From: an uncultured Oscillospiraceae bacterium
GTDB lineage: Bacteria; Bacillota; Clostridia; Oscillospirales; Oscillospiraceae
Direction: 5' to 3'
NCBI GenBank assembly: GCA_944385665.1
Contig: CALWYB010000001.1
Location: 16,046-80,045 of the forward strand
DNA length: 64,000 nucleotides
Made by a program: the position numbers and the translations under genes. Positions 42,609 through 50,897 of this stretch are shown here, piece by piece; the first letter of the stretch is position 1, and every line of letters begins with the position of its first letter. The notes beneath the pieces are model-generated. The model ran no database searches, was not told the origin of the DNA, and saw only the letters and a list, made by a program, of their open reading frames with translations.

Positions 42609-42647
42609 AAAAAACGCGAAGTCTGATTTTTCAGACTTCGCGTTTTT
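42609..42647 (+). terminator. Intrinsic terminator of the cobalamin operon
   Basis: ACGCGAAGTCTGA (42614-42626) pairs with TCAGACTTCGCGT (42631-42643), flanked by A and T runs, 17 bases after the cbiC stop. Confidence 0.93.
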
Positions 42648-42734
42648 CTATTGGCTCAGAGGGATGGCGTGGCGCCATTCTGATTCATTCACTCCGCTCC
42701 AGGGCGGGCGAGAGGCGAAGCGGAGCTTCGCAGG

Positions 42735-42805
42735 AAGTTCTTTGCCAAGCTTTCTTTCAAGAAAGCGGCAGAAAGTTCTTTGGTGAGCTTTCTTAAAAGA
42801 AAGCT
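42735..42805. repeat. Two-copy repeat with internal hairpins
   Basis: AAGTTCTTTG, three variable bases, then AGCTTTCTT-NN-AAGAAAGC occurs at 42735-42766 and again at 42773-42805. Each copy can fold on its AGCTTTCTT/AAGAAAGC arms. The second copy touches the stop codon of the nuclease gene. Confidence 0.75.
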
Positions 42806-43725
42806 CAAGGCTTGCAGGTGCCGCAGGGGGAATAGCCCTGGTCGATGAGGGACTGGCGGGTGCCGGTGTAGTCCTGGCGGTTGGCCTGGTTCATGCTGTC
42901 CACACCGGAGCAGTCAGGCCGGTGGAACTTCTTGGAACTGGTGTTCAGCACGTAGCTCTCCTCCTGCTCTGCCGCCGACGCGTCACCGCCGGACGTTCCC
43001 TGCTGCACAGAACTGCTGCCACCCACACCGGCGGGGGCGTCCTCCTCCAGCCAGCTGTCGCCGGTGGCGTAGTCGATGACCACCCCGGGCTGGACGTTGT
43101 AGCAATAGACGTTAAAGCAGACGCCCTCGCCGCTGTCCTCCACGGACATGGCCTCCATCTGCACGCCGCGGGCCACCAGGTTGTTCCCCTCAAAGATGGG
43201 AGTGACCCGGTAGAGGACGTGGTTGCCTGTCTCCTTCACGTAGTCGGCCACCAGATTTTCAAAGGGAAGCATGCCATCCACATTCAAATACCGGGTGCCG
43301 GTGATCAAATTCTCCTTGTTGGCGTTCTCGGCGGTGAGCTGATAGCCGATGAGGTGACAGCGGTTATAGAGGTACTTCCCATCCACGCAGTCGTACTTCA
43401 CCGTCTGCCAGCCGGAGGGCTTCACCTGGCCGATGCTGCCCCGCTCCTCGGTGGGCATGGTATCCTGGCCCACGTTGGCGTAGGCCACGCCGCAGCGGCC
43501 CAGGCTGTCCAAGGGACTATATTTCTCAAAGCTCTCGGTGACCAGCTCATCCTTGGTAAACGACGGCTGGTTGCCGCTGAGCTCCACATAGGGCTCTCCG
43601 GAGTAGGCGGGAATGCTGTCCAGGGTGGCGCTGCCGCCGCCGCTCTGGGGAACGGCTCCGCAGGCGGAGAGCAGCATACAAATCAGCAGGAACAGGGAAA
43701 ACAGAGCTGTATTCAGGCGTTTCAT
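42805..43725 (-). CDS. Secreted lipoprotein DNA/RNA non-specific endonuclease
   Basis: The 306-residue product has a lipoprotein signal peptide ending in LLSAC (C22). The middle matches the NucA/DNA-entry nuclease fold: RCGVAYANVG, WQTVKYDCVDGKYLYNRCHL with the catalytic histidine, and ENLITGTRYLN. A serine/glycine linker leads to a C-terminal module (KKFHRPDCSGVDSM, YSPCGTCKP) with H and three C residues, suited to bind zinc and often seen behind such nucleases. It is probably held on the outer membrane face and degrades DNA for nutrition or uptake. It overlaps the small gene upstream by four bases. Confidence 0.85.
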   Translation of the reverse strand: MKRLNTALFSLFLLICMLLSACGAVPQSGGGSATLDSIPAYSGEPYVELSGNQPSFTKDELVTESFEKYSPLDSLGRCGVAYANVGQDTMPTEERGSIGQVKPSGWQTVKYDCVDGKYLYNRCHLIGYQLTAENANKENLITGTRYLNVDGMLPFENLVADYVKETGNHVLYRVTPIFEGNNLVARGVQMEAMSVEDSGEGVCFNVYCYNVQPGVVIDYATGDSWLEEDAPAGVGGSSSVQQGTSGGDASAAEQEESYVLNTSSKKFHRPDCSGVDSMNQANRQDYTGTRQSLIDQGYSPCGTCKP

Positions 43726-44111
43726 CGGGTATAGACCTCTCTTGTAATCTTCTCATGGGAATAGCCGGGAAATTCCGTCTGCTCCTCCAGCCTCCAACCC
43801 TGAGGCGGCAGGACAATACGGACGTCTCCGGGGTACGCCCGGTTCCAGTGGTACAATACAAGCTTTTTTGCCCGCTCCAGGAAGGGCTGCGGGGGCAGGT
43901 CCTCCAGGAAGAAGATATCCTCCTCCCCCGGTGTCTCGGTCACTTTCACGTGATCCTCCCCTTCAAACTGGCGGGCAGTGTATGGGCTGACCGCCAGGGG
44001 ACGCCCCCCGCACAGGCGGAGCATGTCCTGACGCACCAGGCGATCCTGGCTCTGACGGCGGCGGTTGAACATGAGGCCGCCCCGGTCATCCACACATAAG
44101 ATCAGCGTCAC
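43722..44111 (-). CDS. Conserved protein of unknown function next to the nuclease
   Basis: The 129-residue product has no signal peptide or membrane helix. It starts LILCVDDRGGLMFNRRRQSQ, a pattern I associate with uncharacterised Clostridia proteins (some mislabelled as ribonucleases). The C-terminal half has ERAKKLVLYHWNRAYPGD. Its stop overlaps the nuclease start (ATGA), so the two are probably made together. No catalytic motif is evident, and I do not assign a function. Confidence 0.7.
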   Translation of the reverse strand: MTLILCVDDRGGLMFNRRRQSQDRLVRQDMLRLCGGRPLAVSPYTARQFEGEDHVKVTETPGEEDIFFLEDLPPQPFLERAKKLVLYHWNRAYPGDVRIVLPPQGWRLEEQTEFPGYSHEKITREVYTR

Positions 44112-44256
44112 GGTCCATCCCTCCTGTCTGTCAGCCGCCGAAAATCATGTATTAGATAAGATTATACCACACGTTTCTCCTAGTTTCCAGTAGGTAACTG
44201 AGCACAATTTTCTCTCTCCAAATTCCTCCAAATGGTAAAAATATGTCCCAATTCCC

Positions 44257-44285
44257 TTGAAAACTCCCCCTATGTTCGGTAGAAT
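44257..44285 (+). promoter_or_regulatory. Promoter of the feoAB gene
   Basis: TTGAAA (44257-44262) and TAGAAT (44280-44285) are 17 bases apart, about 50 bases before the ATG. Confidence 0.6.
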
Positions 44286-44336
44286 AGATGGTCGAAATGG
44301 ATATCTTTTTGTTGTAAGCAGAGAGGATCGAACAAT

Positions 44337-46745
44337 ATGGAAGAAAAGACAAAAGCCCCACGCACCTTGCAGGAGCTCTCCCCCGGGGAGAGCGGTATGA
44401 TCCTGTCGGTGGGCAACCAGTCCGGCGCGGTAAAGCGGCGGCTGGTGGACATGGGCCTGACCCCCGGAACCACGGTAAAAGTCACCAAAATCGCCCCCTT
44501 GGGCGACCCCCTGGAGGTGTCTCTCAGAGGCTATGAGCTGTCACTGCGAAAGGACGACGCCGCTCAGATCGAGATCGGCACGCCCCGGAGCATCAAACAG
44601 CCCACCACCTCCCGCCAGGTCCAGGACCCGGAGGCCATCCGCCGCCAGCTGCGGGACCATGTCCACGAGCTGGAGCACCACGGCCGGGACTACGACCACA
44701 ACGCCCACGACAGCCGCCCCATGAAGGTAGCTCTGGCGGGCAACCCCAACTGCGGCAAAACCACCCTCTTTAACGCCCTCACCGGCTCCAACCAGTACGT
44801 AGGCAACTGGCCCGGCGTCACCGTGGAGAAAAAGGAGGGCATCGCCCATCTGGGCGACCGGGAACTCACCGTGGTGGATCTGCCCGGCATCTACTCCCTG
44901 TCCCCCTACTCCATGGAGGAGATCGTGGCCCGGGACTTCATCATCGGGGAGAGCCCCGACGCCATCATCGACATCGTGGACGCCACCAACCTGGAACGCA
45001 ACCTGTACCTTACCGTCCAGCTGCTGGAGCTGGAGCGGCCCCTGGTGCTGGCCCTGAACTTCATGGACGAGGTCCAGGCCCACGGAGACCACATCGATAT
45101 GGAGGAGCTCTCTCGCCAGCTGGGCGTGCCGGTGGTGCCCATCACCGCCCGCACCGGCGAGGGACTGGACGACCTGCTGGAGGTGGCCCACCGGCAGATG
45201 CACCTGGGCTACACCTTTGAGCCCGACGACCTGTACGACGACTTTACCCACGACATCCACCACCGGATGGGCGAGCTGATCCACGACGCGGCCTACGCCG
45301 CCAACATTCCCGCCCACTGGGCGTCCATCAAGCTGCTGGAGGGGGATGAGATCGTGGCCAAGGCCCTGAACCTCCCCCAGGAGACCCAGAAAAAGCTGGA
45401 CAAGATCATCGCTGAGTATGAGGCCTCCAGCGACCTGGGCGACCGGGAGACCCTCATTGCCGACAGCCGCTACCAGTACATCGAGCGGGTGGTGAAGGCC
45501 TCGGTGGTCAAGGGCCGGGGCAGCGACCAGCCTACCCTCAGCCAGCGCATCGACCGCATCGTCACCGGCAAGTACACCGCCCTGCCCCTGTTTTTGTGCG
45601 CCATGCTGGTGATGTTTGTCATCACCTTCGGCCCCTTCGGCTCCTGGCTTCAGGACGGAGTCAGCGCCCTCATCGACCTGTTCTCCAACGTTCTGCGCGA
45701 CGCCATGACCGCCGGAAACGTCTCCCCCGTCCTCATCAGCCTGGTGTGCGACGGCATCATCGCGGGCGTGGGCGGCGTGCTGTCCTTCCTGCCCCAGATC
45801 GCCCTGCTGTTCTTCTTCCTCAGCTTCCTGGAGGACTCGGGCTATATGTCCCGAGCCGCCTTCATCATGGACCGGCTGCTGCGGCGCTTCGGTCTGAGCG
45901 GCAAGGCCTTTATCCCAATGCTCATGGGCTTTGGCTGCTCGGTGCCCGCCATTATGGGCGCCCGGACCATGGAAAATGAGAAGGATCGGCGCATGACCAT
46001 CCTGCTCATTCCCTTCATGTCCTGTTCGGCCAAGCTGCCGGTATACGGCATGATCGCCGGGGCCTTCTTCGGGGCCTGGGCCGGTCTGGTCATTTTCGGC
46101 CTGTACGTCATCGGCATGTGCATCGGCATTCTCTCCGGTCTGTTCTTCAAGCACACTCTCTTTGCCGGAGAGCCCGCTCCCTTTGTGCTGGAGCTGCCTC
46201 CCTACCGCCTGCCTTCCATGGAGAACATCGCCACCCACGTGTGGCAGAAGGTAAAGGGCTTCCTGGTCAAGGCGGGCACTCTCATTCTGCTGATGAGCAT
46301 CATCCTTTGGCTCCTCCAGTCCTTTGACTTCTCCCTGCACATGGTGGATGACGCCTCCACCTCCATGCTGGGCACCATCGGCGGATGGATCGCCCCCATC
46401 TTCGCCCCCATGGGCTTCGGCTTCTGGCAGGCAGCGGTGGCTCTGCTCACAGGCCTCATTGCCAAGGAGATGGTGGTCTCCTCCCTGTCCATGTTCTACG
46501 GCTTTGCCCTCACCGCTACCAGCGCTCAGGTGGCCGCGGCCATGACCGGCTTTACCCCCCTGGCCGCCTTCTCCATGCTGGTGTTCATCCTGCTGTATGT
46601 CCCCTGTGTGGCCGCCACCTCTACCCTGGCCCGGGAGATCCAGAGCACCAAGTGGACCCTCTTCTCCATCTGCTGGCAGCTGGGTGTGGCCTATGTGGCC
46701 TCCCTGCTGGTGCACACCATCGGCCTGCTGCTGGGGTTGGGCTAA
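44337..46745 (+). CDS. feoB: FeoA-FeoB fusion, ferrous iron transporter
   Basis: The 802-residue protein has an FeoA SH3-like domain at residues 11-82 (LSPGESGMILSVGN, VKRRLVDMGLTPGTTVKV), a linker, then FeoB. G-protein motifs are G1 GNPNCGKTT at 135-143, VDLPGIYSL (G3) and NFMDE (G4). The membrane part carries both Gate repeats (GVLSFLPQIALLFFFLSFLE, FGCSVPAIMGART and IPFMSCSAKLPVYG with cysteines). It imports ferrous iron. The linker at 106-126 is unusually rich in histidine and aspartate (H108, H110, H114, H115, H121, H124). The gene stands first in an operon with a HAD phosphatase; the ribosome binding site is weak. Confidence 0.94.
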   Translation: MEEKTKAPRTLQELSPGESGMILSVGNQSGAVKRRLVDMGLTPGTTVKVTKIAPLGDPLEVSLRGYELSLRKDDAAQIEIGTPRSIKQPTTSRQVQDPEAIRRQLRDHVHELEHHGRDYDHNAHDSRPMKVALAGNPNCGKTTLFNALTGSNQYVGNWPGVTVEKKEGIAHLGDRELTVVDLPGIYSLSPYSMEEIVARDFIIGESPDAIIDIVDATNLERNLYLTVQLLELERPLVLALNFMDEVQAHGDHIDMEELSRQLGVPVVPITARTGEGLDDLLEVAHRQMHLGYTFEPDDLYDDFTHDIHHRMGELIHDAAYAANIPAHWASIKLLEGDEIVAKALNLPQETQKKLDKIIAEYEASSDLGDRETLIADSRYQYIERVVKASVVKGRGSDQPTLSQRIDRIVTGKYTALPLFLCAMLVMFVITFGPFGSWLQDGVSALIDLFSNVLRDAMTAGNVSPVLISLVCDGIIAGVGGVLSFLPQIALLFFFLSFLEDSGYMSRAAFIMDRLLRRFGLSGKAFIPMLMGFGCSVPAIMGARTMENEKDRRMTILLIPFMSCSAKLPVYGMIAGAFFGAWAGLVIFGLYVIGMCIGILSGLFFKHTLFAGEPAPFVLELPPYRLPSMENIATHVWQKVKGFLVKAGTLILLMSIILWLLQSFDFSLHMVDDASTSMLGTIGGWIAPIFAPMGFGFWQAAVALLTGLIAKEMVVSSLSMFYGFALTATSAQVAAAMTGFTPLAAFSMLVFILLYVPCVAATSTLAREIQSTKWTLFSICWQLGVAYVASLLVHTIGLLLGLG

Positions 46746-46770
46746 GATTTTCGCCTAAGGAGGACCGAAT

Positions 46771-47574
46771 ATGATCCGACTCATTGCCCTGGACCTGGAC
46801 GGGACCCTGCTGGACCCCGCCGGTCAAATTACTGACGAGACCAAGGCCGCCATCGCCCAGGCCCGAAAGGCCGGCATTAAGGTAGTGCTGTCCACCGGCC
46901 GAGCCGTCCCTGAGGCGGCGGACTTTGCCGCCCGGGCGGGATGCGATCCCCTGTCCGTATGCCTGGGAGGCGCGGCCCTGTCTGACAACCGCACTCTGGA
47001 GCACCTGCGCCGGTGGGACATGCCTCCCGCCACCGCCAAACAGGCTCTGGAGCTGTGCCTCAACCGGGAGATCGAGCTGATGCTCTTTGCCGGGGAACAG
47101 ATTGTGCTGGACCCCTTCTCCCACTGCTCCCTGTCCAAGACCTACCCCTACCCCGTCTTTCACGAGGCGGCGGTGGTCACCGAGGATCCCATCGCCTACC
47201 TGGCGGAGCACAACCTGCCCCTGACCAAGATCCACGGGGACTGGAACCGCCCTGCCTATCCCCTGGAGGAGCTCTCCCGGCTGGAGGGCGTGGAGCTCAC
47301 CTCCTCCAACAACCACGACTTTGAACTGGTCCCAAAAGGCGTCAACAAGGGCCGCACTCTGGCCCTGCTGACCCTGCTTCTGGGCATCCCCCTGGACCAG
47401 TGCGCCGGGGTGGGCGACAGCGAAAACGACCTGGCCATGCTCCAGGCAGTGGGCTGCCCCATTGCCATGGGCAACGGCTGTGAGCTGGTAAAATTAGCCG
47501 CCTGCCATATCGCCCCGGACAACGCCCACGAGGGCGTCGCCCAGGCCATCCGCTGGGCGATGGAACAACCCTGA
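46771..47574 (+). CDS. HAD-superfamily hydrolase, Cof subfamily
   Basis: The 267-residue protein has the HAD motifs: LIALDLDGTLLDPAG at the N-terminus with the nucleophilic aspartate, VVLSTGRAVPEA, KGVNKGRTLALLTLLLGIP and GVGDSENDLAMLQAVG. It is a Cof/type IIB phosphatase of the kind that removes phosphate from sugar phosphates, flavin mononucleotide or similar. Substrate unknown. AAGGAGG precedes its ATG, 25 bases after feoAB, so it is probably cotranscribed, although a link to iron is not known. Confidence 0.87.
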   Translation: MIRLIALDLDGTLLDPAGQITDETKAAIAQARKAGIKVVLSTGRAVPEAADFAARAGCDPLSVCLGGAALSDNRTLEHLRRWDMPPATAKQALELCLNREIELMLFAGEQIVLDPFSHCSLSKTYPYPVFHEAAVVTEDPIAYLAEHNLPLTKIHGDWNRPAYPLEELSRLEGVELTSSNNHDFELVPKGVNKGRTLALLTLLLGIPLDQCAGVGDSENDLAMLQAVGCPIAMGNGCELVKLAACHIAPDNAHEGVAQAIRWAMEQP

Positions 47575-47598
47575 CCGCGCTCAAAATTTTAAATTATA

Positions 47599-47646
47599 AA
47601 ATCCAGCAAGAAACGAGGTTCTCTCGCTTCTTGCTGGATTTTTCTC
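47599..47646 (+). terminator. Intrinsic terminator after the HAD gene
   Basis: ATCCAGCAAGAA with CGAG pairs with CTCG and TTCTTGCTGGAT across a five-base loop, then a T run. Confidence 0.88.
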
Positions 47647-47704
47647 TTTTCACCCAAACCCACGGCTCTTTGGTCCGAATTTTCCGGTGCTGTCGTTCAG
47701 ACCA

Positions 47705-49012
47705 TTAATCGGGAAACTGCGCCAGATCAACAGAATATATTTTGGCCGGACGCCCACGCAAATTCAATTGTCGGTTGTACTCCACCTTGGCTACCCCCGC
47801 TGTCTCCAGTTTATTAAGAATCCGGGACGCACTGCGGGTCGTTACATTTAAGAAAAACGCCAGCTCCTCTGAGGAGAGTGTACAGGCCCCCTTCTGGCGG
47901 AGAACTGCGCGGATGCGGCTTAGATAGAGGGGAGAGATCCCCACCTTTTCGCTCAGCTGATAGAGAGCCGGATCGGGAGAATCACTATACACGATGCGCC
48001 GCTCACTGGAGAGCGGTCCGATGAGCTGATTGTCATCCGTCACAATGAACGTTGCTGTCGTGCCAAGCTGCTCCGCCTGCTTTAGAGCCCGGTGCCCGTT
48101 GCGGTGCGCCTCCATCACGCTGCTGGAGCACCCCCAGCCGATACACACGGGAAACGGCAGCCGCTCAGAGAGAAACGCCGCCATGGGGCTGACCGTATAC
48201 TGCTGCGTGAGCTCCTTCAGCACGGAGATATTTGTGGTCAATTCGCACCAATTCTCCTGGTGATAAAGCAAAAACGGCATCCCACACTGCTTGTTATATG
48301 CCTGAAGCGCATCCCATAATTGCTCTCGCTGCGGTCCTGAGAGTTTCTCCGGCGATTGAATGAAGCCAATGCACGCCGCTGTCTCCCGAATGGAGCGGGT
48401 ATCCAGCTGCAACAGGAGGTTTTGATAGGTCTCCAGCATAGTCTCCCGTGAGGGGGCAAGATAGTAGTGCCGGATCTGGTGTGCGTCAAAAAACTCCGTC
48501 ATACTGGCAAACCGGGTGACCAGCAAATCTACCGTTCCGCTGTCCCACAATTGCTTGTAGTAGGTCTGTAGGGGCTGGTACCAATCCAGAACATCAACAT
48601 TCTTCCAATCAATGGAGGCTGTTCCCAGCATGGGCGCATCGCTGCGCAAAAAGATGGATTCAAAATCCACAGGAACCTGGGGACGGTCAAAATAAACCCT
48701 TGAAAAATCGAGCTGGGGCTGCTGGACCGCCAGATAGGCAATTACTTTATAGTAGTCTAACGGGGAGAGATCAAAATAAGCGTGGGGGGTCTCCTCCACA
48801 TCCGGAAAAAACTTTCGTATCACATTGTAGGGATAGGACCCGCTGAACAGCAGTCCGTCAAATTGATTCTGGTTCTGTTCATATAGGAATTGCAGGTGCT
48901 GGGGCGATGTATAAGGCAAATACGTAATTTGGTTTTTCTTCCCGATCTCCTGGTCCAATTTTAAAATCCTGGCCAGGGACAATTCATTTGTAAAAATGCC
49001 GATTGAGTACAT
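47705..49012 (-). CDS. Probable transcriptional regulator with C-terminal winged helix
   Basis: I do not know this 435-residue family by name. The first 300 residues have the look of a sensor domain (SIGIFTNELSLARILKLDQE, QFDGLLFSGSYPYNVIRKFF), reminiscent of the PrpR N-terminal type, but no enzyme motif. Residues from about 345 look like a helix-turn-helix: TLSSEELAFFLNVTTRSASR, ILNKLETAGV, RGRPAKIY. It faces the M20/carrier operon and has its own consensus promoter, so it is the likely regulator of that operon. ATG 49012 is preferred; an ATG three codons earlier overlaps the AAAGGATGG site. The effector is unknown. Confidence 0.7.
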   Translation of the reverse strand: MYSIGIFTNELSLARILKLDQEIGKKNQITYLPYTSPQHLQFLYEQNQNQFDGLLFSGSYPYNVIRKFFPDVEETPHAYFDLSPLDYYKVIAYLAVQQPQLDFSRVYFDRPQVPVDFESIFLRSDAPMLGTASIDWKNVDVLDWYQPLQTYYKQLWDSGTVDLLVTRFASMTEFFDAHQIRHYYLAPSRETMLETYQNLLLQLDTRSIRETAACIGFIQSPEKLSGPQREQLWDALQAYNKQCGMPFLLYHQENWCELTTNISVLKELTQQYTVSPMAAFLSERLPFPVCIGWGCSSSVMEAHRNGHRALKQAEQLGTTATFIVTDDNQLIGPLSSERRIVYSDSPDPALYQLSEKVGISPLYLSRIRAVLRQKGACTLSSEELAFFLNVTTRSASRILNKLETAGVAKVEYNRQLNLRGRPAKIYSVDLAQFPD

Positions 49013-49046
49013 AGCTTCCATCCTTTTTTATTCCATTCTCACAAGT

Positions 49047-49075
49047 ATTATAGAATAATTGCGTTTGATCAGCAA
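49047..49075 (-). promoter_or_regulatory. Promoter of the regulator gene
   Basis: On the minus strand TTGCTG (49070-49075) and TATAAT (49047-49052) are 17 bases apart. Confidence 0.65.
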
Positions 49076-49250
49076 CAGATTTCTTATTTTTTCCACTTTC
49101 CGTGTTCTATTTTTCATCTCAAATCTTTTGGTTTTGCCATTAAACAGAAAGTATTGATCACAATATGCAATAAATTCATTTGCTTTATACAGTTTTGGCC
49201 ATTTACCTTTGTAAAAAACAGAGAAAACCTCTCCATTCTGCAAGTTGTGG

Positions 49251-49280
49251 TTGACACCTCTTTCATTGTGTCTGTATACT
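49251..49280 (+). promoter_or_regulatory. Promoter of the second M20/carrier operon
   Basis: TTGACA (49251-49256) and TATACT (49275-49280) are 18 bases apart. The leader to ATG 49368 is about 80 bases. Confidence 0.65.
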
Positions 49281-49367
49281 ATCTTTAGTATTTCCGAAAC
49301 ATGTCTTTAATTGTCTTGAATGTTCTGTAACATGAGGGCAACGAATTTGCAGAAAGGAGTGGGGAGC

Positions 49368-50804
49368 ATGAATGCTCAAAAGGCACAGGCATTAACTGCT
49401 GTGGATCGGTATCAAGATCTGCTGTGCGAAGTAAGCGACAAGCTGTGGGATCATCCGGAGATCGGATTTCATGAGAGCTATGCCGCCGAACTGTATTGTT
49501 CTACGTTGAACGAGCTTGGCTTTCAGGTAGAGAAAAACTTGGCCGGAATTCCGACCGCCTTTTCCGGAAGCTATGGAGAGGGAGGGCCTGTCATCGGGTT
49601 TCTGGGCGAATTTGATGCCCTGCCTGAACTGAGCCAACAAGACGGTGCTTTGAGCCGCTGCCCGGTACAGGAAGGCGCCCCCGGCCACGGGTGCGGTCAT
49701 AACCTGCTGGGCGTGGGTTCTCTGGCTGCCGCACTGGCGGTCAAGGAGTACCTTCAGAACAACAACCTTCCCGGTACGGTAAAATTCTTCGGCTGTCCCG
49801 CGGAAGAGGGCGGGTCCGGCAAGGGATTTATGGCCCGAAGCGGAGTATTTCAGAATGTGGACATTGCGTTCAGCTGGCATCCCGGCGAGGTAAACAGCGT
49901 CTCCACGGAAGGAACCATGTCCAATTACCAGATCTGCTATCATTTTCACGGCATCTCCTCCCACGCCGCTATGGCTCCTGAACTGGGACGCAGCGCCCTG
50001 GACGCCCTGGAGCTGATGAACATCGGCGTCCAATTCCTTCGCGAGCATGTCCCTACCGATACACGAATTCACTACGCTATCACCAACACCGGCGGCAGCG
50101 CGCCCGGTACCGTTCAGCCCTATGCCGAGGCCGTATATCTGCTGCGCGCCGTACATCCCGAACAGCTTATTGACCTGTATGAGCGGGTTAACCAGATCGC
50201 CAAGGGCGCAGCCATGATGACCGGCACCACGGTGGAAATCGAGTTTATCAAAGCCTGCTCCAATGTGCTGATCAACAGCGAACTGAATTGCGTGATGCAG
50301 AAGAATCTGGAGGAAGTTCCTCCCACTGAGTTTGATGAGGCCGATCTTCAGCTGGCCCGTGAGTATCAGAAGACATTTTCCAAGGGGAAAACCTATTACG
50401 ACACGTTGGTGGACGAGGTAACCAACTCGAACTTGAAGACGGAATTGCAGGCCAAAGCGGACGAGCCCATCCACGCAGGCGTCATGCCTCTGGCCCAGGA
50501 GCGGCAGGGCTTTGTCTCTTCCGATGTGGGCGACGTCAGCTGGAACTGTCCGGTGGCACAGATCAACGGCGCCACCATGCCTGCCGGTGTGGCTATGCAC
50601 TCCTGGCAAATGGTGGCGGTAGGCAAAACTCCCATGGCCAAAAAGGGCATGCTCCATGCCGCAAAGGTCATGGCCGCATCCGCGATTGATGCTTTGGAAG
50701 ATCCCAGCGTGGTACAGCGTGCCAAGGAAGAATTGCAGCGCCGCACCGGCGGAAAACCCTATCGCTCCCCCATTCCCCCCGAGGTCCAGCCTAAGCTTCC
50801 CTAA
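49368..50804 (+). CDS. M20-family amidohydrolase, AbgB-like
   Basis: The 478-residue protein carries E81-FDAL, H107-GCGH111 and PAEE at 144-147, the M20 zinc and catalytic residues. The long form with EGAPGHGCGHNLLG and the C-terminal VGDVSWNCPVAQ resembles AbgB, which cleaves p-aminobenzoyl-glutamate. Other substrates of the same shape (acyl amino acids, indole-acetyl conjugates) are possible. It is longer than the M20 enzyme at 2967 (389 residues) and clearly a different branch. ATG 49368 follows AAAGGAG. It is first in an operon with an SLC13-like carrier. Confidence 0.87.
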   Translation: MNAQKAQALTAVDRYQDLLCEVSDKLWDHPEIGFHESYAAELYCSTLNELGFQVEKNLAGIPTAFSGSYGEGGPVIGFLGEFDALPELSQQDGALSRCPVQEGAPGHGCGHNLLGVGSLAAALAVKEYLQNNNLPGTVKFFGCPAEEGGSGKGFMARSGVFQNVDIAFSWHPGEVNSVSTEGTMSNYQICYHFHGISSHAAMAPELGRSALDALELMNIGVQFLREHVPTDTRIHYAITNTGGSAPGTVQPYAEAVYLLRAVHPEQLIDLYERVNQIAKGAAMMTGTTVEIEFIKACSNVLINSELNCVMQKNLEEVPPTEFDEADLQLAREYQKTFSKGKTYYDTLVDEVTNSNLKTELQAKADEPIHAGVMPLAQERQGFVSSDVGDVSWNCPVAQINGATMPAGVAMHSWQMVAVGKTPMAKKGMLHAAKVMAASAIDALEDPSVVQRAKEELQRRTGGKPYRSPIPPEVQPKLP

Positions 50805-50897
50805 TCAACGGCTTCTTCCCCTCGTTTCCACGATTCAGAGAGAAAATTTCCCTTTGTAGACTGCGCTTACTTGAAATAACTAACAGGAGGAACGACG

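Larger units (their letters stand above)
49013..49367. other. Divergent intergenic region
   Basis: About 355 AT-rich bases between the regulator and the M20 gene. It holds the two divergent promoters listed separately. An open frame of 71 codons (49028-49243, minus) overlaps the regulator promoter and has no good ribosome binding site, so I do not count it as a gene. Confidence 0.6.

Noticed and set aside
44541-46715. A 724-codon frame antisense to feoAB.
   Set aside because: Same cause; the FeoB motifs on the plus strand are decisive.
49028-49243. A 71-codon open frame on the minus strand.
   Set aside because: It covers the promoter of the regulator gene, has no good ribosome binding site, and its composition follows the AT-rich spacer.
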